Below, in pieces: positions 44,148 to 52,564 of a stretch of DNA of 64,000 bases. This DNA is from JAFDBW01 sp963825575. Its GTDB lineage: Bacteria; Desulfobacterota; Desulfuromonadia; Desulfuromonadales; BM103. Each line of letters starts with the position of its first letter. Position 1 is the stretch's first letter. The notes beneath the pieces were generated by a model. It was not told where the DNA came from and ran no database searches. It was given only the letters and a program-made list of their open reading frames with translations. The position numbers and the translations under genes are program-made. Location: the NCBI GenBank assembly GCA_963825575.1, contig CAWGUB010000022.1:53277-117276 (forward strand), written 5' to 3'.

Positions 44148-44201
44148 CAAATCAAGGTTTTCAAGACATTAACCTAAAAAGTGCACAGATCTTATGTGGA
44201 A

Positions 44202-44246
44202 AACCCTCGACTCGCGCTCTTGCGTGAATTATCCGAGGGTTTTTTG
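44202..44246 (+). terminator. intrinsic terminator after the AhpD-like gene
   Basis: AACCCTCG (44202-44209) pairs with CGAGGGTT (44234-44241) across a 24-nt loop, followed by TTTTT. Confidence 0.75.
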
Positions 44247-44355
44247 TTGCATGAAGAGCCTATGTCTGTGCCTTCATTTGCCATCAATTTAGGGTGGCGT
44301 AAAGCTGTCATTCAAAACATGTCCGCTGAACGCCAAATGTGCTATAACAGCCCTC

Positions 44356-46290
44356 ATGCTTCAGCTGAAAAACGTCATTAAACAGTTTGCAGATCAGGTT
44401 GTCCTCGGCGATGTCGACTGGCATGTGCGACCGACCGACCGGGTCGGTCTGTGTGGTGAGAACGGTGCCGGAAAGACCACCTTGCTGCGACTTCTGGCGG
44501 GTCAGAGTGAGGTCGATGCCGGCAAGGTCCAACTGGCCAGGGGAACGACTGTCGGTTACCTGCCGCAGGAAGGGCTGGTGCACTGCGGTCGGGACCTGTT
44601 TGTCGAAGTCCGTTCGGCTCTCGCTGAACTCCTGTCCGTAGAGGAAGAGCTCCAGTCGCTCGAAAAGAAAATCAGTCACCAGGCGATGCAGGCAGACCTT
44701 GATCGTTACTCCATGTTGCAGGAATTCTTCCGGCAGCGGGGGGGGTATACGATGGAAGCGGACATCGGTCGCGTCCTTAAAGGGCTCGGTTTTGCCGAAG
44801 AGGATTGGACGAAGCCCTGTGAACATTTTTCCGGTGGCTGGCAGATGCGGATTGCGCTGGCCAAGTTGCTCCTGCAGAAACCCAATCTACTACTCCTCGA
44901 TGAACCGACCAATCATCTCGACCTGCCTGCCCGGGACTGGCTGGAGAGCTATCTCGCCGCTTATCCGCATGCCGTTATCCTGGTATCCCACGACCGTTTC
45001 TTCCTTGACCAGGTGGTGACACGCATTGTCGAAATCTGGCACGCCAAATTGACCGACTATCCCGGTAATTACTCCCGCTACCTCTTGGCCCGGGAAGAGC
45101 GGGTGAAGGCCCTGAGAGATGCCAAGACTCGCCAGGATGAAGAGATCGCCAAAACCGAAGCATTTATCAACAAGTTCCGCTTCAACGCCAACAAGGCTGC
45201 ATTGGTGCAAAGCCGTGTCAAACAGCTGGAAAAGATCGAACGTATAGAGCTCCCGCCGGAGCGCAAGAAGATCGGGTTTTCCTTCCCGGCACCACCCAAA
45301 GGCGGAAGGTTATCCGTCAGCCTTGAGAAAGTGTCGCACGGCTATGGCGATCTCGAAGTTCTCAAGGAGGTCAACCTTGTCGTTGAAAGAGGCGAGAGGA
45401 TTGCACTGGTCGGAGCCAATGGCGCCGGCAAGTCAACCATGATGAGGCTTCTGGCCGGAGTCGAAGCCCCGCGGGAAGGAGTTCGCGAAGAGGGGCATAA
45501 CATGGTGATGGCGTATTTTGCCCAGGATCAGGCACGCACCCTCGATCCAAAACGATCGGTACTCGAGCAAATCACACAGGCTGCACCATTTGATATGGTG
45601 CCGAAAGTTCGCAATCTGCTCGGCGCTTTTCTGTTTCACGGAGATGATGTCCACAAAAAGGTCGCGGTTCTCTCGGGTGGAGAGCGGAACCGACTGGCGC
45701 TGGCGATCCTGTTGTTGAGACCGGCCAACCTGTTGTTGCTGGACGAGCCGACCAACCACCTCGATCTGGCTTCAAAAGAGGTCCTTTTGCAGGCACTTAA
45801 AGGCTACAAGGGCACCATGGTCTTCGTGTCTCACGATCGATATTTCGTCGACGCACTGGCGAACAGAGTCGTCGAGGTGGCCGCCCGTCGTGCGACATCC
45901 TACATCGGCAACTACGCGGATTTCCTGCAGTCGAAGAGCGGAGAGGGCGATCTCAGCCACTCGGCGTTAAGAGTCGAACAGGTCCAGGCCGATGAATCAG
46001 CGCAGCCTGGCAGGACCGGGCGGGTTGTTTCGCACGCAGAACGCAAGGCGGTCCGGCGCGAAGAGAAAAAGCGGCAGAAGGAATTGGCCGCGGTTGAATC
46101 GAGGATTGAAGCCCTGGAAACGGAGATTGCCGAGCTGACGGTTGAGATGCAGGACCCGTCGATGGCTGTTGATCATGCCAGGCTCGGCAAACTGATTAAC
46201 CAGCATGCAAAACTGCAGTCAGAGCTGGATACATGCATGGGCCTCTGGGAAGACCTTCAGGAGTCCCTTGCTTCGGGTGATGGACCATGA
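44356..46290 (+). CDS. ABC-F family ATPase (Uup/EttA-like)
   Basis: 644 residues, two ABC domains in one chain and no membrane part. Domain 1: Walker A GENGAGKTT, signature FSGGWQMR, Walker B LLLLDEPTNHLD. An arm and linker follow with RFNANKAALVQSRVKQLEKIE. Domain 2: GANGAGKST, LSGGERNR, LLLLDEPTNHLD. The C-terminal 90 residues are a charged coiled coil (EEKKRQKELAAVESRIEALETEIAEL), as in Uup and related ribosome-associated factors. ABC-F proteins act on the ribosomal E site or in rescue. The gene overlaps the next one by ATGA, an unusual partner for an ABC-F. Confidence 0.93.
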   Translation: MLQLKNVIKQFADQVVLGDVDWHVRPTDRVGLCGENGAGKTTLLRLLAGQSEVDAGKVQLARGTTVGYLPQEGLVHCGRDLFVEVRSALAELLSVEEELQSLEKKISHQAMQADLDRYSMLQEFFRQRGGYTMEADIGRVLKGLGFAEEDWTKPCEHFSGGWQMRIALAKLLLQKPNLLLLDEPTNHLDLPARDWLESYLAAYPHAVILVSHDRFFLDQVVTRIVEIWHAKLTDYPGNYSRYLLAREERVKALRDAKTRQDEEIAKTEAFINKFRFNANKAALVQSRVKQLEKIERIELPPERKKIGFSFPAPPKGGRLSVSLEKVSHGYGDLEVLKEVNLVVERGERIALVGANGAGKSTMMRLLAGVEAPREGVREEGHNMVMAYFAQDQARTLDPKRSVLEQITQAAPFDMVPKVRNLLGAFLFHGDDVHKKVAVLSGGERNRLALAILLLRPANLLLLDEPTNHLDLASKEVLLQALKGYKGTMVFVSHDRYFVDALANRVVEVAARRATSYIGNYADFLQSKSGEGDLSHSALRVEQVQADESAQPGRTGRVVSHAERKAVRREEKKRQKELAAVESRIEALETEIAELTVEMQDPSMAVDHARLGKLINQHAKLQSELDTCMGLWEDLQESLASGDGP

Positions 46291-47579
46291 ATCGATTGTT
46301 TGTAATTGCTGTTGCCAGTGAAAAGGGCGGTGTGGGCAAAACCACGATTGCGACCAATCTGGCAGTTTATCTCAAGGCGCTGCGAGAAGACCTGCCAGTG
46401 ACAATCGCTTCGTTTGACAACCATTTCAGTGTTGACCAGATGTTTGCCCTCGGGCCACCGTCGGCAAGCAATATCGCCGCACTGTTTGAAGAGCCCCAAC
46501 CGACAGACCTGGTTCGACTTGGCCAGTACGGTGTCCAGTATGTTGCTTCAGCGCGACGCCTGCAACCTCCGCCTCATTCTCCGGGATGGCTTCGTCAAAG
46601 GCTCGGGTCCTTAGATCTGGCGGGCATTCTGATCCTCGATACACGGCCGATTCTGGACTGGTTCTCAGAGGCAGCCCTGCTGGCGGCAGACCTGGTGATC
46701 GCGCCGGTCAAGGATCGCGCCGCATTGCTCAACGCGGACGCCTTGCGCCAGGTCATGGCTGCGGTCGGCCGCAGCAAAAGGCTCTGGCTGCTTCCCAGCC
46801 TGGTCGATACCAGGGCCCGGCTGAATGCCGAGGTCCGCGTTCATGAATTTCTCAGCTATGCTGCCCGCGAGCGGGATTACCAGGTGCTGGATATCTTCAT
46901 CAGCAAAAGTCCGAAGGTCGAAAGCCTCGCTTCAGGTTTCTCCAGTTCTGTCCGACCGGTCCTGACACATGCCAGGAATACCGCAGTGCATTCACAGCTC
47001 AAGCAGTTGGCCGAGTTTGTCCTGCAGCGGTTCGATGCCAACCCGTCTGATCGAGATGACTGCGTTATGGAGCCTTCGCTGGATGACTCTGGTGCATCAG
47101 TCTTACGACGGCGGCAGGTCCGGGAATGCCCGGTCTGCTGCCTGGGGTCCGATCTCAGGAATGGACATTTTTTCTTTGATCTTCGCAGTCGTCGGCGTGG
47201 TTATGTGCACCCAGGCTGTTTTGCAGAGATCTGTGCAGACATGAATCCGGAGATCTTCGACGACCGGGGCGGCATGATTGTCCTGACCGTTGACGGCCCG
47301 GGACTGGTAGGGCCGGATTGTCGGCTGTCGGTGCACTTGTTTGATGACAGTGGAGAGCTGCTGGAAAGCGCAAGTATCGTGATCGAGGAAGCCCTGACCC
47401 TTAAAGATTCAGTTGGTTTCATGATCGGGCAACCGGTTGACAGCGCTTACCGGGAACTGGTTTTCTTAAATGGTCGGGTTGAAACGGTCGAGTTGCAGCA
47501 GGGCCGGGCGGAAGCCGGTCTTTTCCTGAAAAAACGGCGTAAAATCACACGAGAGCTGCGTCAGGCAGGATTGTTCTGA
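46287..47579 (+). CDS. ParA/MinD-like ATPase with C-terminal cysteine-rich domain
   Basis: 430 residues. Residues 1-250 are a ParA-like ATPase: deviant Walker A KGGVGKT at 13-19 after AVASE, switch-like SFDNHFSVDQMF, and a Walker B-type strand ILILDTRPILDW. There is no ParB gene near. After a linker at about 255-275 comes a domain I do not recognise: CPVCC at 281-285 and YVHPGCFAEIC at about 307-317, probably a zinc site, then a beta-rich region. The 4-bp overlap with the ABC-F gene implies coupled translation. A role in positioning or signalling with the ABC-F protein is possible, but nothing in the sequence proves it. Confidence 0.85.
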   Translation: MNRLFVIAVASEKGGVGKTTIATNLAVYLKALREDLPVTIASFDNHFSVDQMFALGPPSASNIAALFEEPQPTDLVRLGQYGVQYVASARRLQPPPHSPGWLRQRLGSLDLAGILILDTRPILDWFSEAALLAADLVIAPVKDRAALLNADALRQVMAAVGRSKRLWLLPSLVDTRARLNAEVRVHEFLSYAARERDYQVLDIFISKSPKVESLASGFSSSVRPVLTHARNTAVHSQLKQLAEFVLQRFDANPSDRDDCVMEPSLDDSGASVLRRRQVRECPVCCLGSDLRNGHFFFDLRSRRRGYVHPGCFAEICADMNPEIFDDRGGMIVLTVDGPGLVGPDCRLSVHLFDDSGELLESASIVIEEALTLKDSVGFMIGQPVDSAYRELVFLNGRVETVELQQGRAEAGLFLKKRRKITRELRQAGLF

Positions 47580-47718
47580 GTCTTATCTGATTAACCCTAC
47601 AATTACCTGCTACACCAATCGTGCCGGAAATCTTCTGGCCAGTTTACGATCTGTTTTCCACCCTGTTGAATCAGACAGAAAAATATCATCCATCTCCTGG
47701 TGCGGCGGGGTAACGGGG

Positions 47719-48546
47719 TTAATCCTCCCGCTTGGTGAGATTCACGTCCCGCTGTGGGAACGGAATCGTAATTTGTGCTTCTTGCAAAGCCTTGTGAACC
47801 GCGAGATTTGCGCGGTATAGAGTTTGATAATACTTTTTGGTCGGGACCCAGTAACGCATTCCCAGATCGATGGATGAGTCACCAAAGGCTTCGATGCCGA
47901 TCTGCGGAGGCGGTTCGCTGCAGATGTCATCTATTGCCGAGAGAGCATCCATGATGGCCGCGATAGCTTTTTCCGGATCGTCCTGGTAACTGATTCCCAC
48001 TGTGGATTCGACGATCCGGTTGTTGAATGAGTTCAACAGGATTTCGCCGATGATATGCTTGTTCGGGATGGTGATTTTTTCATCGTCCTCCGTCGTGAGG
48101 ATGGTCGTTGCCAGATGGATCTCCTCGACAAGCCCGCTGACGTTGTTGATGGTGATCGTGTCGCCGATAACAAACGGTCGTGAAAGGATAATGACCAGAC
48201 CTGCACCGTAATTGGAGACCGGCCCGGCAATGGCAAAGCTGGCGCCGAAGGCAATGGCACCGAGGGCTGCGATGAAGGGCGCTATCGAGATGCCGAATTT
48301 GCCGATTGCGATAATGATGACAAAAGTCAGGGTGAGAATCTTGACGACATTGCCCATGAATCGTGCCAGGGTAATATCGACGTTCTTCTTTTCACACAGG
48401 TTGGTGACCAGACGCCCCAGCCACCCGGCGAGCTTGGCTCCGATCAGCAGGATGATGATCGCGCCGAGGATCTGGAAGCTGTAGTTGATTATGAATTCAA
48501 CGACGACATTGTAAATCTGCTGAATGGTTTCCAGTTCATTTCCCAT
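47719..48546 (-). CDS. small mechanosensitive channel, MscS family (second copy)
   Basis: 275 residues. Three helices with the pore-lining Ala/Gly pattern AALGAIAFGASFAIAGPVSN, then GDTITINNVSGLVEEIHLATTIL and IPNKHIIGEILLNS of the beta domain, and the C-terminal TIPFPQRDVNL motif. It differs clearly from the copy at 19128. Upstream is the OmpA-type lipoprotein gene on the same strand, 146 bp away and with its own terminator, so expression is probably separate. Confidence 0.93.
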   Translation of the reverse strand: MGNELETIQQIYNVVVEFIINYSFQILGAIIILLIGAKLAGWLGRLVTNLCEKKNVDITLARFMGNVVKILTLTFVIIIAIGKFGISIAPFIAALGAIAFGASFAIAGPVSNYGAGLVIILSRPFVIGDTITINNVSGLVEEIHLATTILTTEDDEKITIPNKHIIGEILLNSFNNRIVESTVGISYQDDPEKAIAAIMDALSAIDDICSEPPPQIGIEAFGDSSIDLGMRYWVPTKKYYQTLYRANLAVHKALQEAQITIPFPQRDVNLTKRED

Positions 48547-48630
48547 GATACCTCCCAGATGTTGTTAACCGTAGTCCATTTTAACAGAGAGTGTGCAGGT
48601 TTCCAGAAGCGACAGGGCAATGGGCGGGAT

Positions 48631-48657
48631 AAAAAAGCCGGGGCTCGATTGCCCCGG
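48631..48657 (-). terminator. intrinsic terminator of the OmpA-type lipoprotein gene
   Basis: CCGGGGC / GCCCCGG (48638-48644 with 48651-48657), loop of 6 nt, followed on the minus strand by CTTTTTT. Confidence 0.85.
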
Positions 48658-48692
48658 TGGTCATATGTTGACGAGAGGCCTGACTCAGACCA

Positions 48693-49577
48693 CTATTCTT
48701 TTGCTGCGGTCAATACGATCTGGATGCGGCGGTTCTGTGCTCTGCCTTCCGCGGTGGCGTTGCTAGCGATCGGCTGGTACTCTCCATATCCCACCGCCGA
48801 GAGGCGCTCACCAGAGACTCCGGCGCTGTCTTGCAGAAAGTGCAAAACAGTTGTTGCGCGCGCCGTGGAGAGCTCCCAGTTGCTCGGATATCTTGCGGCG
48901 AGTCCGCCGCTGATCGGGACGTTATCGGTGTGCCCTTCAACCTGGATGTTCTTGTCGACTGCTGAGTTCAGAATGTCGCCTATCTGCTGCAAAACCTTGA
49001 CCCCGGCCGGTTTGAGGTCGGCTTTTCCTGAGTCGAAAAGTATTTTATCAACGACATTGACTGTCAGTTTCCCCTTCAGCTCGGAAATCCTGACTTCGCC
49101 TCTTTCAATCTCCTGCTCCAATTTGCCGACCAGTTCGTCGTATGTGCTCTGGACTTCTGCAAGACGGGCTTCACGGGCCTGCAATTCCACTTCGAGCTGT
49201 TGGCGCAAAAGGTTGTTGCCCTCGATGAGACGATCGATCTCCTGTCGCATTTCTGCCATCGCCGTCCCGGCTTCGGCGCTGCGATCTGCGAGGACCTTCT
49301 CGACCCGCTCCAGATCCGCCCGCGCCCGCATCAGGTCCTCCTGCAGCAGCTTGTTGCGCTCGATCGCTTCCAGGACCCGTTGGTTGAGACTGTCGTTGCG
49401 GTCAGCTAACTGGCGTTTGTCGGCCTTGAGCCTCTCGTAATCGGCCTCAAGACTATTAATCACGGACTGCTGGTACGCGTTCTCATCGAGTTTTTGCTGA
49501 TGAACTGTCTGGCTGACGCATGCAGATAAAATTGCTGAGACAAAGATCAGCACGCTGATTCTGATGAAAAATCTCAC
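48693..49577 (-). CDS. OmpA-family lipoprotein (peptidoglycan-binding)
   Basis: 294 residues from a GTG at 49577 preceded by AAGGAGT; the longer frame to 49616 lacks a signal. The signal peptide ends in the lipobox SAILSAC (Cys20). Residues about 30-165 are a long coiled coil rich in Glu, Arg and Leu. The C-terminal OmpA domain shows ILFDSGKADLKPAG and the peptidoglycan-binding NIQVEGHTDNVPI...SNWELSTARA. It should tether the outer membrane to peptidoglycan at a distance set by the coiled coil, or act as a MotB-like stator relative. Confidence 0.92.
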   Translation of the reverse strand: MRFFIRISVLIFVSAILSACVSQTVHQQKLDENAYQQSVINSLEADYERLKADKRQLADRNDSLNQRVLEAIERNKLLQEDLMRARADLERVEKVLADRSAEAGTAMAEMRQEIDRLIEGNNLLRQQLEVELQAREARLAEVQSTYDELVGKLEQEIERGEVRISELKGKLTVNVVDKILFDSGKADLKPAGVKVLQQIGDILNSAVDKNIQVEGHTDNVPISGGLAARYPSNWELSTARATTVLHFLQDSAGVSGERLSAVGYGEYQPIASNATAEGRAQNRRIQIVLTAAKE

Positions 49578-49752
49578 GGTGGACTCCTTGGGGCTTTCGT
49601 AAATGATGGCTATCACGGCACAGTGCCTATTGTTGGCGATTTTTGGGAAAATGTAAAGGGTTGGAAATAGGCATGATTACGGGGTTTTCAGTTGCCTGCC
49701 AAAGTTTCGCTGTGTTATAAAAAATCTTTTAAACCCTACGGAATCTTCTCTT

Positions 49753-50583
49753 ATGAATCCATTTGTTCTGGACCCAATCTTACGCCGTGCTCTCGAAGAA
49801 GATATCGGTACCGGCGATGTGACCACACAGGCGACGATCCAGCATGGTACGCAGGCCAGTGCTGAACTGGTCGCCAAAGAAGACTTCATCCTGTCTGGAA
49901 TTGATGTTGCCCGGCGAGTCTTCCATCTCCTCTCGGCGGATACCGCTTTTGAAAAGCTGATCGAGGATGGCCACGCGGTCAAACGCGGCGATGTGCTTGC
50001 CTGGATCAAGGGTGACGCCGCAGTGTTGTTGCAAGGTGAACGCGTCGCTCTTAATCTCCTGCAACGAATGTGCGGAGTTGCCACACTGACCGCAGAGTTT
50101 GTCAAGGAGGTCGAAGGAACCGGAGCCATTATTGTCGATACCCGCAAGACCACTCCGGGTTTGCGCGTCCTGGAAAAATATTCTGTTCGGATGGGTGGCG
50201 GCGGAAATCATCGCATGGCCCTCTACGATGCAGTGCTGATCAAGGAAAATCACGTCGCCGCAGCTGGCGGGATTAGGTCGGCCGTGAGTCGGGCCAGGCA
50301 AAGTGTGCCGCACACCCAGAAAGTCGAAGTGGAAGTGCGTAACCAGGCCGAGGTGGCCGAGGCGCTGGATGCAGGGGCTGACATCCTGCTCCTCGACAAC
50401 ATGTCGCCGGAACAACTCATCGCCGCCGTTGACATGATCGATGGCCGGGCGGTTACTGAAGCTTCCGGGGGCGTTAACCTTGAAACCGTCCGGGGTATTG
50501 CCGAGACGGGCGTCCGACTGATCTCTGTTGGAGCTTTAACGCACTCCTATCGTGCCGTTGATATTTCCATGCTCTTCACTTAG
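49753..50583 (+). CDS. nadC: nicotinate-nucleotide pyrophosphorylase (carboxylating)
   Basis: Quinolinate phosphoribosyltransferase of NAD synthesis, 276 residues. Conserved: ALEEDIGTGDVTT, ERVALNLLQRMCGVAT, DTRKTTPGLRVLEKYSVRMGGGGNHR (active site), LIKENH and EASGGVNL. It is intact. It opens the nadC-birA/coaX group of cofactor genes, with 27 bp to the next gene. Confidence 0.96.
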   Translation: MNPFVLDPILRRALEEDIGTGDVTTQATIQHGTQASAELVAKEDFILSGIDVARRVFHLLSADTAFEKLIEDGHAVKRGDVLAWIKGDAAVLLQGERVALNLLQRMCGVATLTAEFVKEVEGTGAIIVDTRKTTPGLRVLEKYSVRMGGGGNHRMALYDAVLIKENHVAAAGGIRSAVSRARQSVPHTQKVEVEVRNQAEVAEALDAGADILLLDNMSPEQLIAAVDMIDGRAVTEASGGVNLETVRGIAETGVRLISVGALTHSYRAVDISMLFT

Positions 50584-50610
50584 GGTTTTTGGAGTCTGCA
50601 CACTTTAGAT

Positions 50611-52506
50611 ATGAAAAAACCGGCACCGCGCGAAACCATCCTTACCCTTTTCAGCCAGACACCGGATGGCTTTGTCTCCGGTGTGCGAATCAGTGCTGAG
50701 CTGGGTCTTTCACGTACTGCCGTGTGGAAACACATCCGCAACTTGAGGCAGGCCGGCTACAACATCAAGGCTATACCCTCGCGCGGCTACCAATTGCTGC
50801 AGGCCCCCGATATCCTGATGCCTGAAGCGATTCAGGCTGGCTTGAATTGCCGGGTGATCGGATCACGGGTCTGCTGTCTCGACGTGACTGATTCCACCAA
50901 CCTGCAGGCCTGTCGTTTTGGCGATGATGGTGAGCCAGAAGGGTTGGTCGTGCTTGCCGATCAGCAGAGTTCCGGAAAAGGGCGGATGGGCCGCCGGTGG
51001 GAATCTCCGCCAGGGGTCAACCTTTATGCCTCGGTGCTGTTGCGGCCGGCGATTCTGCCTTTTGCTGCACCGAAGCTGACTTTTTTATCTGCCGTTGCGG
51101 TGTGTCGTGCCATCATGGCCACGACCGGTTTGCGAGCAACGGTAAAATGGCCCAACGATGTCCTTTTGAATGGAGGAAAGGTCGCCGGCCTGCTCAATGA
51201 AATGAGTGCTGAAACCGACCGGGTGAATTATGTCGTTCTGGGTATTGGTGTCAACCTGAACATGCAAAGTGATCAGTTTCCTGAGGTTTTGCGCTATCCG
51301 GCAACCTCGCTGGCGATTGCCAAGGGTAGCCCGGTTTCGCGCCTTGATTTTACGCGTACCCTGCTGCAGGAAATCGATGCTTTGTATCAGGTCTTCCTGG
51401 AGCAGGGCAGCGAACCGGTTTTCGATGCATGGACGGAACTCTGCGATATGACCGGCAAGGTTGTTAAGGTTGATTGCAACAATCTGCAGATTGAAGGAGT
51501 CATGACCGGTCTTGCTGACGATGGAGCATTGCTGGTTCGTACTGCGACTGGTAGGATAGAGCACGTTTATGCCGGAGATGTTCGGCCAGCGAAACTGACC
51601 GGGAGTGGAAGCGGGAATTGCGAAAAAGCTTTTATAAAATCATTATGGATTCGGTTTGTCCTGTTTGTCAGTTTTGATTTTCCGCGTCTCGCGTCTCGTG
51701 CCTCGCGCCCCGGAGTTTTTATGCTTCTCGTCATAGATGTCGGAAATACCAATACGGTTCTCGGTCTCTATCGGGGTAAGGAACTCGTCCACAACTGGCG
51801 CCTGACAACTGACAAGGCGCGCACTTCAGACGAGTGGGCCATGGTAATCCATGAGCTGTTCAGCCTATGCGGACTGCATTTCCCCGACATTGACAGTGTA
51901 ATCATCTCCTGTGTTGTGCCACCGCTTCTGAACACACTGGAGATGCTTTGCGATACCTACTTCAAGCTGCAGCCGTTGGTTGTTGGCCCCGGGATCAAGA
52001 CCGGTATGCCGATCCATTATGACAACCCGCGAGAAGTGGGGGCCGATCGCATTGTGAATGCCGTTGCGGCGTATGCCAAGAAGCAGTCCAGTCTGATCGT
52101 TGTGGATTTTGGTACGGCAACAACCTTCGATTACCTGTCGAAGCACGGTGAATACCAGGGGGGCGCAATCGCTCCGGGCCTGAGTATTTCCGCGGAGGCC
52201 CTTTATGAAAAGGCCAGCAAGCTGCCGCGGGTCGAGATCACCTGTCCGCCGTTGGTGATTGCGAAGAACACGGTGAACAGTATGCAGTCGGGGCTTTTCT
52301 ATGGTTATGTCGGACTGGTCGACGGGATTGTCGGCAGAATGAAGCAGGAAACCAGGGAATCCCCCTGGGTGATTGCGACGGGTGGCCTGGCAAGCCTGAT
52401 AGCCCCCTATAGTCAGACCATCAATGAGGTTGATAACAGCCTGACCCTGGAAGGTTTGCGGATCATATTTGAGCGCAACCGGGCTGCTGAGAAATTACCT
52501 TGTTAA
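50611..52506 (+). CDS. birA-coaX: continuous frame: biotin protein ligase/repressor BirA + type III pantothenate kinase CoaX
   Basis: 631 residues without a stop. Residues 1-70 are a BirA winged HTH (ISAELGLSRTAVWKHIRNLRQ). Residues about 75-330 are the ligase: SSGKGRMGRRWESPPG, VKWPNDVLLNGGKVAGLL and GIGVNLN. Residues 371-631 are CoaX: LLVIDVGNTNT, REVGADRIVNAVAA, DFGTATTFD and GGLA. The linker (about 331-370) is translated from what looks like an intergenic spacer with the dispersed GTCTC/CCTCG repeat. CoaX's own ATG at 51721 is preceded by CGGAG with 5-nt spacing, so separate translation is also possible. BirA-CoaX fusions are known in other bacteria. Confidence 0.9.
   Translation: MKKPAPRETILTLFSQTPDGFVSGVRISAELGLSRTAVWKHIRNLRQAGYNIKAIPSRGYQLLQAPDILMPEAIQAGLNCRVIGSRVCCLDVTDSTNLQACRFGDDGEPEGLVVLADQQSSGKGRMGRRWESPPGVNLYASVLLRPAILPFAAPKLTFLSAVAVCRAIMATTGLRATVKWPNDVLLNGGKVAGLLNEMSAETDRVNYVVLGIGVNLNMQSDQFPEVLRYPATSLAIAKGSPVSRLDFTRTLLQEIDALYQVFLEQGSEPVFDAWTELCDMTGKVVKVDCNNLQIEGVMTGLADDGALLVRTATGRIEHVYAGDVRPAKLTGSGSGNCEKAFIKSLWIRFVLFVSFDFPRLASRASRPGVFMLLVIDVGNTNTVLGLYRGKELVHNWRLTTDKARTSDEWAMVIHELFSLCGLHFPDIDSVIISCVVPPLLNTLEMLCDTYFKLQPLVVGPGIKTGMPIHYDNPREVGADRIVNAVAAYAKKQSSLIVVDFGTATTFDYLSKHGEYQGGAIAPGLSISAEALYEKASKLPRVEITCPPLVIAKNTVNSMQSGLFYGYVGLVDGIVGRMKQETRESPWVIATGGLASLIAPYSQTINEVDNSLTLEGLRIIFERNRAAEKLPC
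51683..51713. repeat. GTCTC/CCTCG-rich repeat inside the BirA-CoaX linker
   Basis: CGCGTCTCGCGTCTCGTG followed by CCTCGCGCCCCGG: short tandem units of the kind otherwise found between genes in this window. Here it is read in frame as part of the linker. Confidence 0.45.
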
Positions 52507-52513
52507 ATAATCA

Positions 52514-52535
52514 TTTCGATTTCTGATAATCGAAA
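52514..52535. promoter_or_regulatory. inverted repeat upstream of the EF-G-like gene
   Basis: TTTCGAT (52514-52520), 8-nt spacer, ATCGAAA (52529-52535). No T run follows on the plus strand, so a protein-binding site is as likely as a terminator. It lies 30 bp before the EF-G-like start. Confidence 0.35.
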
Positions 52536-52564
52536 CACCTTATGGATTTGTGAAAGGAGAGATC

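Noticed and set aside
44181..44381. 66-codon plus-strand ORF between the AhpD-like and ABC-F genes
   Set aside because: It spans an intrinsic terminator and overlaps the ABC-F start; no conservation evident.
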